6,643 bases of DNA from Collinsella aerofaciens (GTDB taxonomy: Bacteria; Actinomycetota; Coriobacteriia; Coriobacteriales; Coriobacteriaceae), in contig RPYR01000062.1 in the NCBI GenBank assembly GCA_008671285.1, positions 1-6,643 on the forward strand, read 5' to 3'. Of the stretch, positions 1 through 5,412 are shown piece after piece (the first letter of the stretch is position 1; each line of letters begins with the position of its first letter). Below the pieces are notes generated by a model that saw only the letters and a list, made by a program, of their open reading frames with translations, ran no database searches and was not told the DNA's origin. Position numbers and translations under genes: made by a program.

Positions 1-435
1 CAGAGCGTGATTTGCTCGGGCGAGGAGCCCGATGCCCTCGTGCGTCTCGCCCGCGGCGAGAGCGTGGGAACCCTGTTCGATCCGCCGGCGGAGCGCCTGG
101 ACATCGCACCCCGCAAACTGTGGATCGCGCTGGGCGACAAGGCCCACGGCTCGGTGACGGTTGATGACGGTGCTGCGAAGGCGCTGGTCAGCCGTGGCTC
201 TTCCCTGCTTGCGGTGGGTATTCGCGAGGTCGATGGCCAGTTTGCCGAGGGCGATGTGCTCGATGTGCGCGATCCGAGCGGTATGGTCGTCGCCCGCGGT
301 ATCGCCGAGGCCGATTCGGACGTGCTGGAGCTTGCAGCCGGCCGCCGCCAGGACCAGATCGCCAGCAACCGCCTGCTCGCTAACCTGGCCGAGAAGCCGG
401 CGATACACAGGGATAACTTGATCGTATTTGCATAA
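1..435 (+). CDS. proB: Glutamate 5-kinase, C-terminal part (5' end outside window)
   Basis: The gene is open from the first base of the window, so only the last 144 residues are present. ProB phosphorylates glutamate to gamma-glutamyl phosphate, the first step of proline synthesis in the cytoplasm. The segment SGEEPDALVRLARGESVGTLF matches the end of the amino-acid kinase domain. The stretch beginning RKLWIALGDKAHGSVTVDDG and continuing through SLLAVGI, GQFAEGDVLDV and ARGIAE is the typical ProB PUA domain, so this is the long, PUA-containing form. It stops with TAA at 433-435, directly before a strong hairpin. Its usual partner proA lies about 1.6 kb downstream, separated by an inverted gene, so the two are probably not one transcript. 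Feedback control by proline is known for the family but the relevant residues are not visible here. The identification is secure. Confidence 0.95.
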   Translation, partial: QSVICSGEEPDALVRLARGESVGTLFDPPAERLDIAPRKLWIALGDKAHGSVTVDDGAAKALVSRGSSLLAVGIREVDGQFAEGDVLDVRDPSGMVVARGIAEADSDVLELAAGRRQDQIASNRLLANLAEKPAIHRDNLIVFA

Positions 436-479
436 AGAAAGACAGCGCTGCGGATCGTTTCCTGCAGCGCTGTCTTTCT
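436..479. terminator. Shared proB / hydrolase terminator hairpin
   Basis: A perfect 16-bp inverted repeat (436-451 and 464-479, arms beginning AGAAAGACAGCGC) surrounds a 12-nt loop. It starts one base after the proB stop codon and lies between two convergent genes. The U-rich end of the right arm (GTCTTTCT) and the strength of the stem suggest termination of proB. Read on the other strand it would also end the hydrolase transcript. There is no long uninterrupted T run after the stem, so efficiency is uncertain. Confidence 0.75.
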
Positions 480-533
480 CGTGCCGGCACTTGGGGACGT
501 TCCTTATGTGCCGGCACTTTGGGACACTCCTTA
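480..533. repeat. Tandem 27-bp GTGCCGGCAC / GGGAC repeat
   Basis: Two 27-bp units (480-506 and 507-533) agree at 23 of 27 positions. Each holds the perfect palindrome GTGCCGGCAC, then a GGGAC-containing segment ending CCTTA. The two palindromes can pair with each other, giving a 10-bp stem with the GGGGACGTTCC segment in the loop. The array fills the space between the proB/hydrolase hairpin and the hydrolase stop codon. This looks like a REP-like, non-autonomous repeat; the family assignment is inferred. Confidence 0.7.
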
Positions 534-534
534 G

Positions 535-1953
535 CTAGAAGATCCGGCGCAGGTCTCCGCGGTTGAGCGCTTCGTCGAAGAGGTGCTTGAACACCACGCT
601 GCCGTGCAGGCCGTCGTGCTCGAACTCGTTGGTCACCCAGGCATGCGAGTTGCCCACGCGGCTGAGCGTATCGAGCTGCATGCCCGAATCGACGTACATA
701 TCGTCGAAATACACCGCGGCCTGGAGTGGCACCTCGTTGCAGGCTAGGCGCTGCGGGTCGTAGATCTTGTCCCAGCTGGTGTCTTCCATCAGCAGGTCCA
801 TGGCGGGCTTAAACGGCATAAGCTCGGGCATCTGCTCAAACATCCACGGGAATATGGCCTCGCCGGTAAACATGAGCGGGCGCGCGAGTGTGTCGAACTC
901 GGCACGATGGGCCTTCTCCTCTGCTGCGGCCCAGCGAATGGGCATGGTGTCGCCGTCGGCGTAGATAAACTCCTGCAGCGTCCAGTACAGCGGGTTTGTA
1001 CGCGTGTTGGTGCGCTCGAAGGCGCGCATCAAAAAGCTGTCGGATACCGAGGAGCCGCAGCTAAGCGTACCGTCGCCAGCAACAAACGCGTGATCGATAA
1101 TCCAATGCATGCGCTCAAAGCTCGGCTTCATGCCAAAGTCGCTGCCCATGAGCTGTAGGCGCTCGACCGTCATCGGCGAGCCGTCGGGCAGCACGGGCTT
1201 CTGGGCCTCGAGCGCATCGGCCAGGGCTGCCACGCGGTCGACGTCAGCGGGGTAGCGGTCGTAATACTGCTGCGTCTTGGCGGCCATGCGCGGGAAGGTG
1301 TGCGCGTAGACCTCGCTTGCGCTCGCCGGCACGTGGGGGATGCCGCCGCAGGTAAAGCTTGCCGCTATGCCCTCGGGGAAGAGCGACAGATAGCTCAACG
1401 TCAAAAAGCCGCCGTAGCTCTGCCCGAGTGTGACCCAGGGCTTGCCGCCAAAGCCCACCAGGCGCAGGTACTCAAAATCGCGCACGATGGAGCTGGCGAG
1501 GTGGCGCTTGAGGAAATCCGCCTGCGAGCGTGCGGCATCGGAGCCGGCCGCCGTCGCGCGCTCACCCAGTGCCTTGATCGTGCGTCCGTCCACGCAGCTA
1601 CTGCGTCCGGTGCCGCGCTGGTCGGGAAGGACCACGCGGAAGTGCTTGACGGCCTCCTCGATCCAGCCGTCGCTTGTGGGCGACAGCGGACGTGGGCTCT
1701 CGCCGCCGGGGCCGCCCTGCAAAAACAGGAGCAGCGGCAGATCGTCGTTGATGCGGTCGGGCGCGCAAACCACGCGGTAGAAGAGCTTGATGCTCTCGGG
1801 CGCGCCGGCGATGGGTGCCGGCATAGCGCCGCGGCGCATGGTACTGCCGACGGCCAGGAGCATCGGCTCCAGGCCGCGCCAGTCAAGGGGGACGACGATG
1901 CTGTGGTCCTCGACGTAAAGGCCGGGGACGTGGTACGAAGTGATGAGGGCCAT
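535..1953 (-). CDS. Alpha/beta hydrolase, proline-iminopeptidase-like (peptidase S33)
   Basis: The 472-residue protein has the marks of the S33 proline iminopeptidase group, which cleaves N-terminal proline from peptides in the cytoplasm. In order these are an oxyanion-region QGGPGG at 79-84, DQRGTGRS at 111-118, and the nucleophile elbow GQSYGG with Ser179. The C-terminal region carries YFDDMYVD at 415-422 and WVTNEFEHDGLHG at 439-451, which should supply the catalytic Asp and His (His446 likely). The usual HGGPG is QGGPG here. The reading frame stays open upstream to an ATG at 2034, but I chose the ATG at 1953. It has GGAAG six bases upstream, and a promoter-like pair (-10 TAGAAT at 1992-1997) lies inside the longer version. 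There is no signal peptide. It sits inverted between proB and proA, which fits a role in proline supply, but the exact substrate cannot be read from sequence. Confidence 0.88.
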   Translation of the reverse strand: MALITSYHVPGLYVEDHSIVVPLDWRGLEPMLLAVGSTMRRGAMPAPIAGAPESIKLFYRVVCAPDRINDDLPLLLFLQGGPGGESPRPLSPTSDGWIEEAVKHFRVVLPDQRGTGRSSCVDGRTIKALGERATAAGSDAARSQADFLKRHLASSIVRDFEYLRLVGFGGKPWVTLGQSYGGFLTLSYLSLFPEGIAASFTCGGIPHVPASASEVYAHTFPRMAAKTQQYYDRYPADVDRVAALADALEAQKPVLPDGSPMTVERLQLMGSDFGMKPSFERMHWIIDHAFVAGDGTLSCGSSVSDSFLMRAFERTNTRTNPLYWTLQEFIYADGDTMPIRWAAAEEKAHRAEFDTLARPLMFTGEAIFPWMFEQMPELMPFKPAMDLLMEDTSWDKIYDPQRLACNEVPLQAAVYFDDMYVDSGMQLDTLSRVGNSHAWVTNEFEHDGLHGSVVFKHLFDEALNRGDLRRIF

Positions 1954-1991
1954 GTGAGTCTTCCGTTCGTTGCGGTGTTTCGGGTTGACCA

Positions 1992-2022
1992 ATTCTACCG
2001 CCGCGGGCGAGGCCATGCGCAA
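1992..2022 (-). promoter_or_regulatory. Putative promoter of the S33 hydrolase
   Basis: On the minus strand, TTGCGC (2017-2022) and TAGAAT (1992-1997, one mismatch to TATAAT) are separated by 19 bases. This places a transcript start roughly 30 bases before the chosen ATG at 1953. The same -35 hexamer occurs in the candidate carD promoter. The spacing is slightly long, so this is a plausible but unproven call. Confidence 0.45.
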
Positions 2023-2028
2023 ATCGGC

Positions 2029-2059
2029 TACCATGGTTGCAAACTTCTAGGAGAAAGGG
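2029..2059 (+). promoter_or_regulatory. proA leader: weak -10 candidate and ribosome binding site
   Basis: GGCTACCAT gives a possible extended -10 (TACCAT, 2029-2034), but I see no good -35 at the right spacing. The nearest TTGACC (1985-1990) is too far away. AGGAG at 2049-2053 followed by AAAGGG to 2059 forms the ribosome binding site before the ATG at 2066. The promoter part is weak; the binding site is reasonable. Confidence 0.35.
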
Positions 2060-2065
2060 CCGCCC

Positions 2066-3352
2066 ATGTCGGTCGATATAGCCACGTATGTCCACGATCT
2101 TGCCGTTGCCGCCAAGGCGGCGTCGGCCTCGCTTGCCACGGCGAGCGATGAGCAGCGCCAGGAGGCCGTGCGCGCCATGGCCGCAGCACTGCGCAACGGT
2201 GTCGACTCCATCGTCGCCGCCAACGAGCTCGATATGTCCGCCGCGCGCGATGCGGGCACCTCGGCCGGTCTGCTCGACCGTCTGCTGCTGACGCCTGAGC
2301 GCGTCGAGGGCATGGCCGCCGGTTTGGAGAAGCTCGCCGAGCTGCCCGATCCCGTCGGCCGCGTGCTCGACCACCGCGTGCTTGCGAGCGGTGTGGACCT
2401 GACCCGCGTGAGCGTGCCGTTGGGCCTGGTCGCCATGGTCTACGAGGCGCGCCCCAACGTGACGGCCGACGCCGCAGGCATCTGCATCCGTACCGGCAAC
2501 GCCTGCATTCTACGCGGCGGCTCGCTGGCCTATCACTCGTGTGCCATGATCGCCGAGCTGCTGGCCGATGCGCTCGAGGCCAAGGGCTTCCCGCGCGAGG
2601 CCGTGTCGATGATCGAGTCCACCGACCGCGAGGCCACTGTCGAGCTCATGAAGCTCCGCGGTGTCGTCGACGTGCTCATTCCGCGCGGCGGTGCAGGCCT
2701 GATCCAGCGCTGCGTGCGCGAGTCGCTTGTGCCGGTGATCGAGACGGGCACTGGCAACTGCCACATCTACGTGCATGAATCCGCCGACTTTGATAAGGCG
2801 CTCAACATTATCGTTAATGCCAAGACCCAGCGCGTAGGCGTGTGCAATGCCGCCGAGTCGCTGCTGGTCGACCGTGCTGTGGCCGATGCGTTTTTGCCCG
2901 CGGTCGTGACCGTGCTGCATGACCACGGCGTGCTCATGCACGGCGACGAGGCAACCTGCGCCGCATGCGCCGATGCCGGGCTTGTGGAGGGCGATGGCTA
3001 CGTCGCCGCGACTGAGGAGGACTGGGGTCGCGAGTACCTGGCGCTCGAGATGAGCGTGAAGGTCGTGGCAAACGAGGACGAGGCCATCGCACACATCAAC
3101 CGCTACGGCACGATGCACTCCGAGGCCATCGTTGCCGAGGATACGGATGCTTGCGAGCGCTTCCTCGATGCTGTCGATGCCTCGGCCGTGTACTCCAACG
3201 CCAGCACTCGCTTCACTGACGGCGGCGAGTTTGGCCTGGGCGCCGAGATCGGCATCTCGACCCAAAAGCTCCACGCCCGTGGCCCCTTTGCCGCCGAGGC
3301 CCTCACCACCTACAAATACAAGCTCCGCGGCACCGGCCAGGTCCGCCCCTAA
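2066..3352 (+). CDS. proA: Gamma-glutamyl phosphate reductase
   Basis: ProA reduces gamma-glutamyl phosphate with NADPH to glutamate semialdehyde, the second step of proline synthesis. The 428-residue length is typical. It belongs to the aldehyde dehydrogenase superfamily and shows the family blocks in order: VPLGLVAMVYEARPNVTADA at 117-136, RTGNACILRGGS at 142-153, PRGGAGLIQRCV at 206-217, and ETGTGNCHIYVH at 226-237. QRVGVCNAAESLLVD follows at 255-269, with catalytic Cys260. EFGLGAEIGISTQKLHARGP near the C-terminus is also diagnostic. The start at 2066 follows AGGAGAAAGGG (2049-2059); the in-frame ATG at 2033 runs into a stop. It is divergent from the hydrolase with about 110 bp between them, so it must have its own promoter. 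The TAA stop touches the first base of a 44-nt repeat, followed by a strong terminator. Confidence 0.97.
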   Translation: MSVDIATYVHDLAVAAKAASASLATASDEQRQEAVRAMAAALRNGVDSIVAANELDMSAARDAGTSAGLLDRLLLTPERVEGMAAGLEKLAELPDPVGRVLDHRVLASGVDLTRVSVPLGLVAMVYEARPNVTADAAGICIRTGNACILRGGSLAYHSCAMIAELLADALEAKGFPREAVSMIESTDREATVELMKLRGVVDVLIPRGGAGLIQRCVRESLVPVIETGTGNCHIYVHESADFDKALNIIVNAKTQRVGVCNAAESLLVDRAVADAFLPAVVTVLHDHGVLMHGDEATCAACADAGLVEGDGYVAATEEDWGREYLALEMSVKVVANEDEAIAHINRYGTMHSEAIVAEDTDACERFLDAVDASAVYSNASTRFTDGGEFGLGAEIGISTQKLHARGPFAAEALTTYKYKLRGTGQVRP

Positions 3353-3395
3353 ACCTACCAAAAAGGGACAGGTTTATTTTGGCAGGTTTTATCTG
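3352..3395 (+). repeat. 44-nt stop-codon repeat, copy 1 (after proA)
   Basis: The copy begins AACCTACCAAAA and ends TTTTGGCAGG then TTTTATCTG. It folds as a hairpin whose loop contains GGGACAGG. One arm position is an A:C mismatch (A at 3357) where copy 3 is perfectly paired. Its first base is the last base of the proA TAA stop. It differs from copy 3 at one position over 44 nt. Confidence 0.85.
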
Positions 3396-3402
3396 CGGTT
3401 TT

Positions 3403-3431
3403 GCCGGGCGACGCGTTCGCCCGGCTTTTTT
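3403..3431 (+). terminator. proA rho-independent terminator
   Basis: A perfect 9-bp GC-rich stem (GCCGGGCGA at 3403-3411 with TCGCCCGGC at 3417-3425) and a 5-nt loop are followed at once by six T (3426-3431). This is a textbook intrinsic terminator. It lies 7 bases after the end of repeat copy 1, about 50 bases after the proA stop. Confidence 0.9.
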
Positions 3432-3472
3432 CTCCGTATGCCTTTTCTGCCTTTCGGCTTGAGCCGCGGCGA

Positions 3473-3516
3473 TATACGATAGTGACACCGTGTCCTAGCA
3501 CCGACTCACCTGGAGG
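3473..3516 (+). promoter_or_regulatory. HD-gene leader: weak -10 candidate and ribosome binding site
   Basis: TATACGATAG (3473-3482) could supply a -10, with no convincing -35 at 16-18 bases. GGAGG at 3512-3516 sits seven bases before the ATG at 3524 and fixes that start. A separate promoter is expected because a strong terminator precedes this gene. Confidence 0.4.
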
Positions 3517-3523
3517 TATTGCC

Positions 3524-4123
3524 ATGTCTCAGACGCTTTCCGCCGGAATCACCCGTGACCGTGCGTTCGAACTGCTCAACGAGCACAACAAAGATCCGTT
3601 CCACATCACCCACGGCGAGACGGTCGAAGGCACCATGCGCTACTTTGCACGCGAGTTCGACCCCGAGAACGAGGAATTTTGGGGTATCGTCGGCCTGCTG
3701 CACGACTTGGATTGGGAGGAGCATGAGGACGACCCCGTGAACCACACCATCTATGCTGCCAAGATTCTGGAGGGCGAGGGCGCATCGCCCGAGCTCATCC
3801 GCGCCATCCAGACGCACACGTCCGATTTCAACGCCTCGCTGCCCAAGCCCGAGTCGCAGATGGAGAAGATCCTATTTGCGTGCGACGAACTTACCGGCCT
3901 GATCGGGGCCGCCGTTATCATGCGTCCGAGCAAAAGCGTCATGGACTTTACGACCAAGTCGCTCAAGAAGAAGTTCAAGGACAAGCGCTTTGCCGCCGGC
4001 TGCTCGCGCGACGTGATTACGCAGGGCGCCGAGATGCTGGGCTGGGAGCTCCCCGAGCTTTTCGACCGCACCATCGCGGCCATGCAGTCCTTCGCGCCCG
4101 ACCGCGACACCTTCCAGGCCTAA
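3524..4123 (+). CDS. HD-domain hydrolase (predicted metal-dependent phosphohydrolase)
   Basis: This 199-residue soluble protein belongs to the HD superfamily of metal-dependent phosphohydrolases. An N-terminal helical segment carries FHITHGETVEGTMRYFA (His27 and His30). The HD pair itself is in GLLHDLDWEE (His60-Asp61). Further candidate metal ligands are His74 in PVNHTIYAAKIL, His98 in IQTHTSD, and Asp121 in FACDELTGLIGA. This order fits the small stand-alone HD hydrolases often annotated only as 'HDIG domain protein'; the substrate is unknown. The lysine-rich stretch KSLKKKFKDKRF at 145-156 may bind a phosphorylated ligand or nucleic acid, which is a guess. The frame is open upstream to 3401, but GGAGG seven bases before 3524 decides the start, and the longer version would overlap the proA terminator. 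Its TAA stop overlaps the first two bases of repeat copy 2. No link to proline synthesis is evident. Confidence 0.85.
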   Translation: MSQTLSAGITRDRAFELLNEHNKDPFHITHGETVEGTMRYFAREFDPENEEFWGIVGLLHDLDWEEHEDDPVNHTIYAAKILEGEGASPELIRAIQTHTSDFNASLPKPESQMEKILFACDELTGLIGAAVIMRPSKSVMDFTTKSLKKKFKDKRFAAGCSRDVITQGAEMLGWELPELFDRTIAAMQSFAPDRDTFQA

Positions 4124-4164
4124 CCTGCCAAAAAGGGACAGGTTTTTTTGGTAGGTTTTATCTG
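4122..4164 (+). repeat. 44-nt stop-codon repeat, copy 2 (after HD gene), 43 nt
   Basis: This copy begins AACCTGCCAAAAAGGGACAGG and ends GGTAGGTTTTATCTG. It lacks one A in the central T-rich part and has T for C in the right arm, which still pairs as G:U. The first two bases are the last two of the HD-gene TAA stop. Its orientation relative to the upstream gene is the same as in copies 1 and 3. Confidence 0.85.
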
Positions 4165-4207
4165 GGAAAACGCTTCCGTTGGACGTTATTCAGCGGAAGC
4201 GTTTTCT
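4165..4207. terminator. Terminator hairpin between HD gene and RAYT gene
   Basis: A perfect 13-bp inverted repeat (GAAAACGCTTCCG at 4166-4178 with its complement at 4194-4206) extends by an outer G:U pair and three inner pairs, leaving a 9-nt loop. The A-rich left edge and T-rich right edge mean it could terminate transcription in both directions. It follows the end of repeat copy 2 directly, about 40 bases after the HD stop. Confidence 0.75.
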
Positions 4208-4245
4208 GTTTGACATGGTGACGTTGGCGAATGGCGGCGCCTCGC

Positions 4246-4255
4246 GGCAGGCAGC
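4246..4255 (+). repeat. Left imperfect inverted repeat flanking the RAYT gene
   Basis: GGCAGGCAGC here matches GGCAGGTAGC, read on the minus strand at 5134-5143, at 9 of 10 positions. The pair brackets the transposase gene and shares the GGCAGG core with the right arm of the 44-nt repeat. It may mark the ends of the unit that carried the transposase, but a match this short could be chance. Confidence 0.3.
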
Positions 4256-4292
4256 TGCGCTTCGCCGTACTCGTAACTCGGCAAGCGCGACG

Positions 4293-5051
4293 CTAGGACG
4301 CGTTCTTGATAATCCATGTCCCCAGTCCGGTCAACAGCTGAACCTGCCTAACCGTTAACCCTTCTTTTCGAAGCGCGAGAATCGCCTCATTGCGAAGTGG
4401 CTTGGAGACGGATTTGAGTTCCGTCGGAGCACATCCTGCGACACTCTGCACGATTGCCGTGCCAAATTCGCATAGATCTTCCTCGCGAACCTTGGCTGTT
4501 GCGCTGGGGCGATAGGGAAGCGACGGCGCACTTTCCATGAGCTGAAGGTATGAGCGAGGTGTTGGGAATAAAACACCGACAACGCTGCCGGTGACATGCG
4601 GCCGTGACCTGGCACTCATTAGATACTCGCGATGGCTGCTCCAGGGATATTCGTCGTATGCCGCCAGTCCTGCTTTTTGTGGATTCAGATGAATGTATCG
4701 AATTGCCTCGAGTAAATATACTTCCGACTTAATGAGCGAATCCCAAAACCGCTCCTGAAACACGTGGCCGATACGTCCCGTCCGCGCATTGTACCTGCCC
4801 GCATACGATACGGCTACCGCGTGCATCGCGTCGCTCTTGCGGTCGTCCGGATCGTCGATGAGCAGATGAATGTGGTTTCCCATAAGGCACCAAGCGATAA
4901 GCTCGATATTGTGTTTGGGGAGAATCGCATCGAGGATCTGAAGCATGGCGATTCGGTCCTCGGCATCGTCAAACAGCAATTGCCCTCCGTTTCCACGCAA
5001 CGTGACGTGGAAATAACCGGTTGGTGACTTTGAACGAGGTTTTCTCGGCAT
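4293..5051 (-). CDS. REP-associated tyrosine transposase (RAYT; Y1_Tnp / IS200-like)
   Basis: This 252-residue protein belongs to the single-strand HUH/Y1 transposase group that includes domesticated RAYTs. The start reads MPRKPRSKSPTGYFHVTLRG, with the family's usual early YFHVTLRGN. The HUH metal-binding motif is His60-Ile-His62 in MGNHIHLLID. FQERFWDSLIKSE at 98-110 and RYIHLNPQKAG at 118-128 follow, with Tyr119 the likely catalytic tyrosine. YPWSSHREYL at 135-144 is also typical of RAYTs. A C-terminal extension ends in a helix-turn-helix-like segment (about 223-250, NEAILALRKEGLTVRQVQLL then TGLG). The start at 5051 follows AAAGGAGG four bases upstream; a longer in-frame ATG at 5129 lacks such a site. 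The gene looks intact and is visibly poorer in GC than its neighbours (4681-4740 has 23 G/C of 60, 2161-2220 has 44), suggesting acquisition. It is convergent with the HD gene and lies between two of the three 44-nt repeats it might mobilise. Confidence 0.9.
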   Translation of the reverse strand: MPRKPRSKSPTGYFHVTLRGNGGQLLFDDAEDRIAMLQILDAILPKHNIELIAWCLMGNHIHLLIDDPDDRKSDAMHAVAVSYAGRYNARTGRIGHVFQERFWDSLIKSEVYLLEAIRYIHLNPQKAGLAAYDEYPWSSHREYLMSARSRPHVTGSVVGVLFPTPRSYLQLMESAPSLPYRPSATAKVREEDLCEFGTAIVQSVAGCAPTELKSVSKPLRNEAILALRKEGLTVRQVQLLTGLGTWIIKNAS

Positions 5052-5055
5052 GGCC

Positions 5056-5063
5056 CCTCCTTT
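5056..5063 (-). promoter_or_regulatory. Ribosome binding site of the RAYT gene
   Basis: AAAGGAGG on the minus strand lies four bases before the ATG at 5051. It decides that start over the in-frame ATG at 5129. Confidence 0.75.
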
Positions 5064-5133
5064 AGCTTGGATGGGCTGAAGATACCTCATTCGGAGGCTT
5101 CGGTTGTCGAGATTCAGTTCACCGACCATAGCT

Positions 5134-5143
5134 GCTACCTGCC
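5134..5143 (-). repeat. Right imperfect inverted repeat flanking the RAYT gene
   Basis: Read on the minus strand this is GGCAGGTAGC, the partner of GGCAGGCAGC at 4246-4255. Including the preceding bases, TTTCGGCAGGT matches TTTTGGCAGGT in the right arm of the 44-nt repeat at 10 of 11 positions. It could be a decayed repeat copy or the right end of the transposase unit. Confidence 0.3.
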
Positions 5144-5297
5144 GAAATGTTATTGCGTTTTCAAATTGATGCTTTTTAATGGTAATTGAACAAGACGGGC
5201 GCGCTTGTTGTGGATGCGGGCGTTAGTTGCGTCGATCTGGACGGTCCCCCTCGCATGATGTCATCGCAAATGGGCTTCACGCATTTCTACGGCGATA

Positions 5298-5344
5298 GAA
5301 AAATGGCCGGGCGCTCACAAACAAAACGGAGAACTCGGCCATTT
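5298..5344 (-). terminator. carD terminator
   Basis: On the minus strand, AAATGGCCG (5344-5336) pairs perfectly with CGGCCATTT (5309-5301), followed by further T for a run of five. The loop is long (26 nt) but may pair partly inside through CTC/GAG. It lies downstream of carD and of repeat copy 3, the same order as in the other two genes. Confidence 0.7.
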
Positions 5345-5368
5345 ACTGATTGTTTGTTGACGTTTGGC

Positions 5369-5412
5369 CAGATAAAACCTGCCAAAATAAACCTGTCCCT
5401 TTTTGGCAGGTT
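5369..5412 (-). repeat. 44-nt stop-codon repeat, copy 3 (after carD)
   Basis: This minus-strand copy has the most perfect structure. AACCTGCCAAAA pairs with TTTTGGCAGGTT over 12 bp, leaving a 14-nt loop AGGGACAGGTTTAT, then TTATCTG. Its first two bases are the last two of the carD TAA stop. It is one base different from copy 1. Confidence 0.88.

Larger units (their letters stand above)
5052..5368. other. Intergenic region between RAYT gene and carD repeat
   Basis: No gene is supported in this stretch of about 320 bases. It holds the RAYT ribosome binding site, an AT-rich part (about 5145-5190) that probably contains the RAYT promoter, and the right-hand GGCAGG inverted repeat (5134-5143). 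The carD terminator lies at 5298-5344. A plus-strand open frame at 5186-5434 reads through the terminator and repeat and has no coding character. ACAAACAA (5317-5324) and TTGTTTGT (5350-5357) could pair as an alternative to the terminator stem. Confidence 0.6.

Noticed and set aside
1954..2034. Longer N-terminus for the S33 hydrolase
   Set aside because: The added 27 residues do not look like the family, the upstream ATG lacks a ribosome binding site, and a promoter-like pair lies within this part.
1300..2151. Long plus-strand open frame of 283 codons
   Set aside because: Antisense to the S33 hydrolase and into the start of proA; composition is Ala/Arg/Gly-rich with no recognisable family, as expected of a high-GC shadow.
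2510..3361. Minus-strand open frame of 283 codons
   Set aside because: Mirror of proA, whose protein is unmistakable; no motifs of its own.
4207..5300. Complete IS200/IS605 insertion sequence
   Set aside because: No tnpB/IscB partner gene and no convincing subterminal hairpins at both ends; the protein looks more like a RAYT than an autonomous IS200 transposase.
5052..5368. tRNA or other structured RNA gene
   Set aside because: No TTCRANYC-like T-arm or cloverleaf could be found; the only clear structure is the carD terminator.
3352..5412. CRISPR array
   Set aside because: The three repeats are spaced by hundreds of bases, occur on both strands and have genes between them; no regular spacers.
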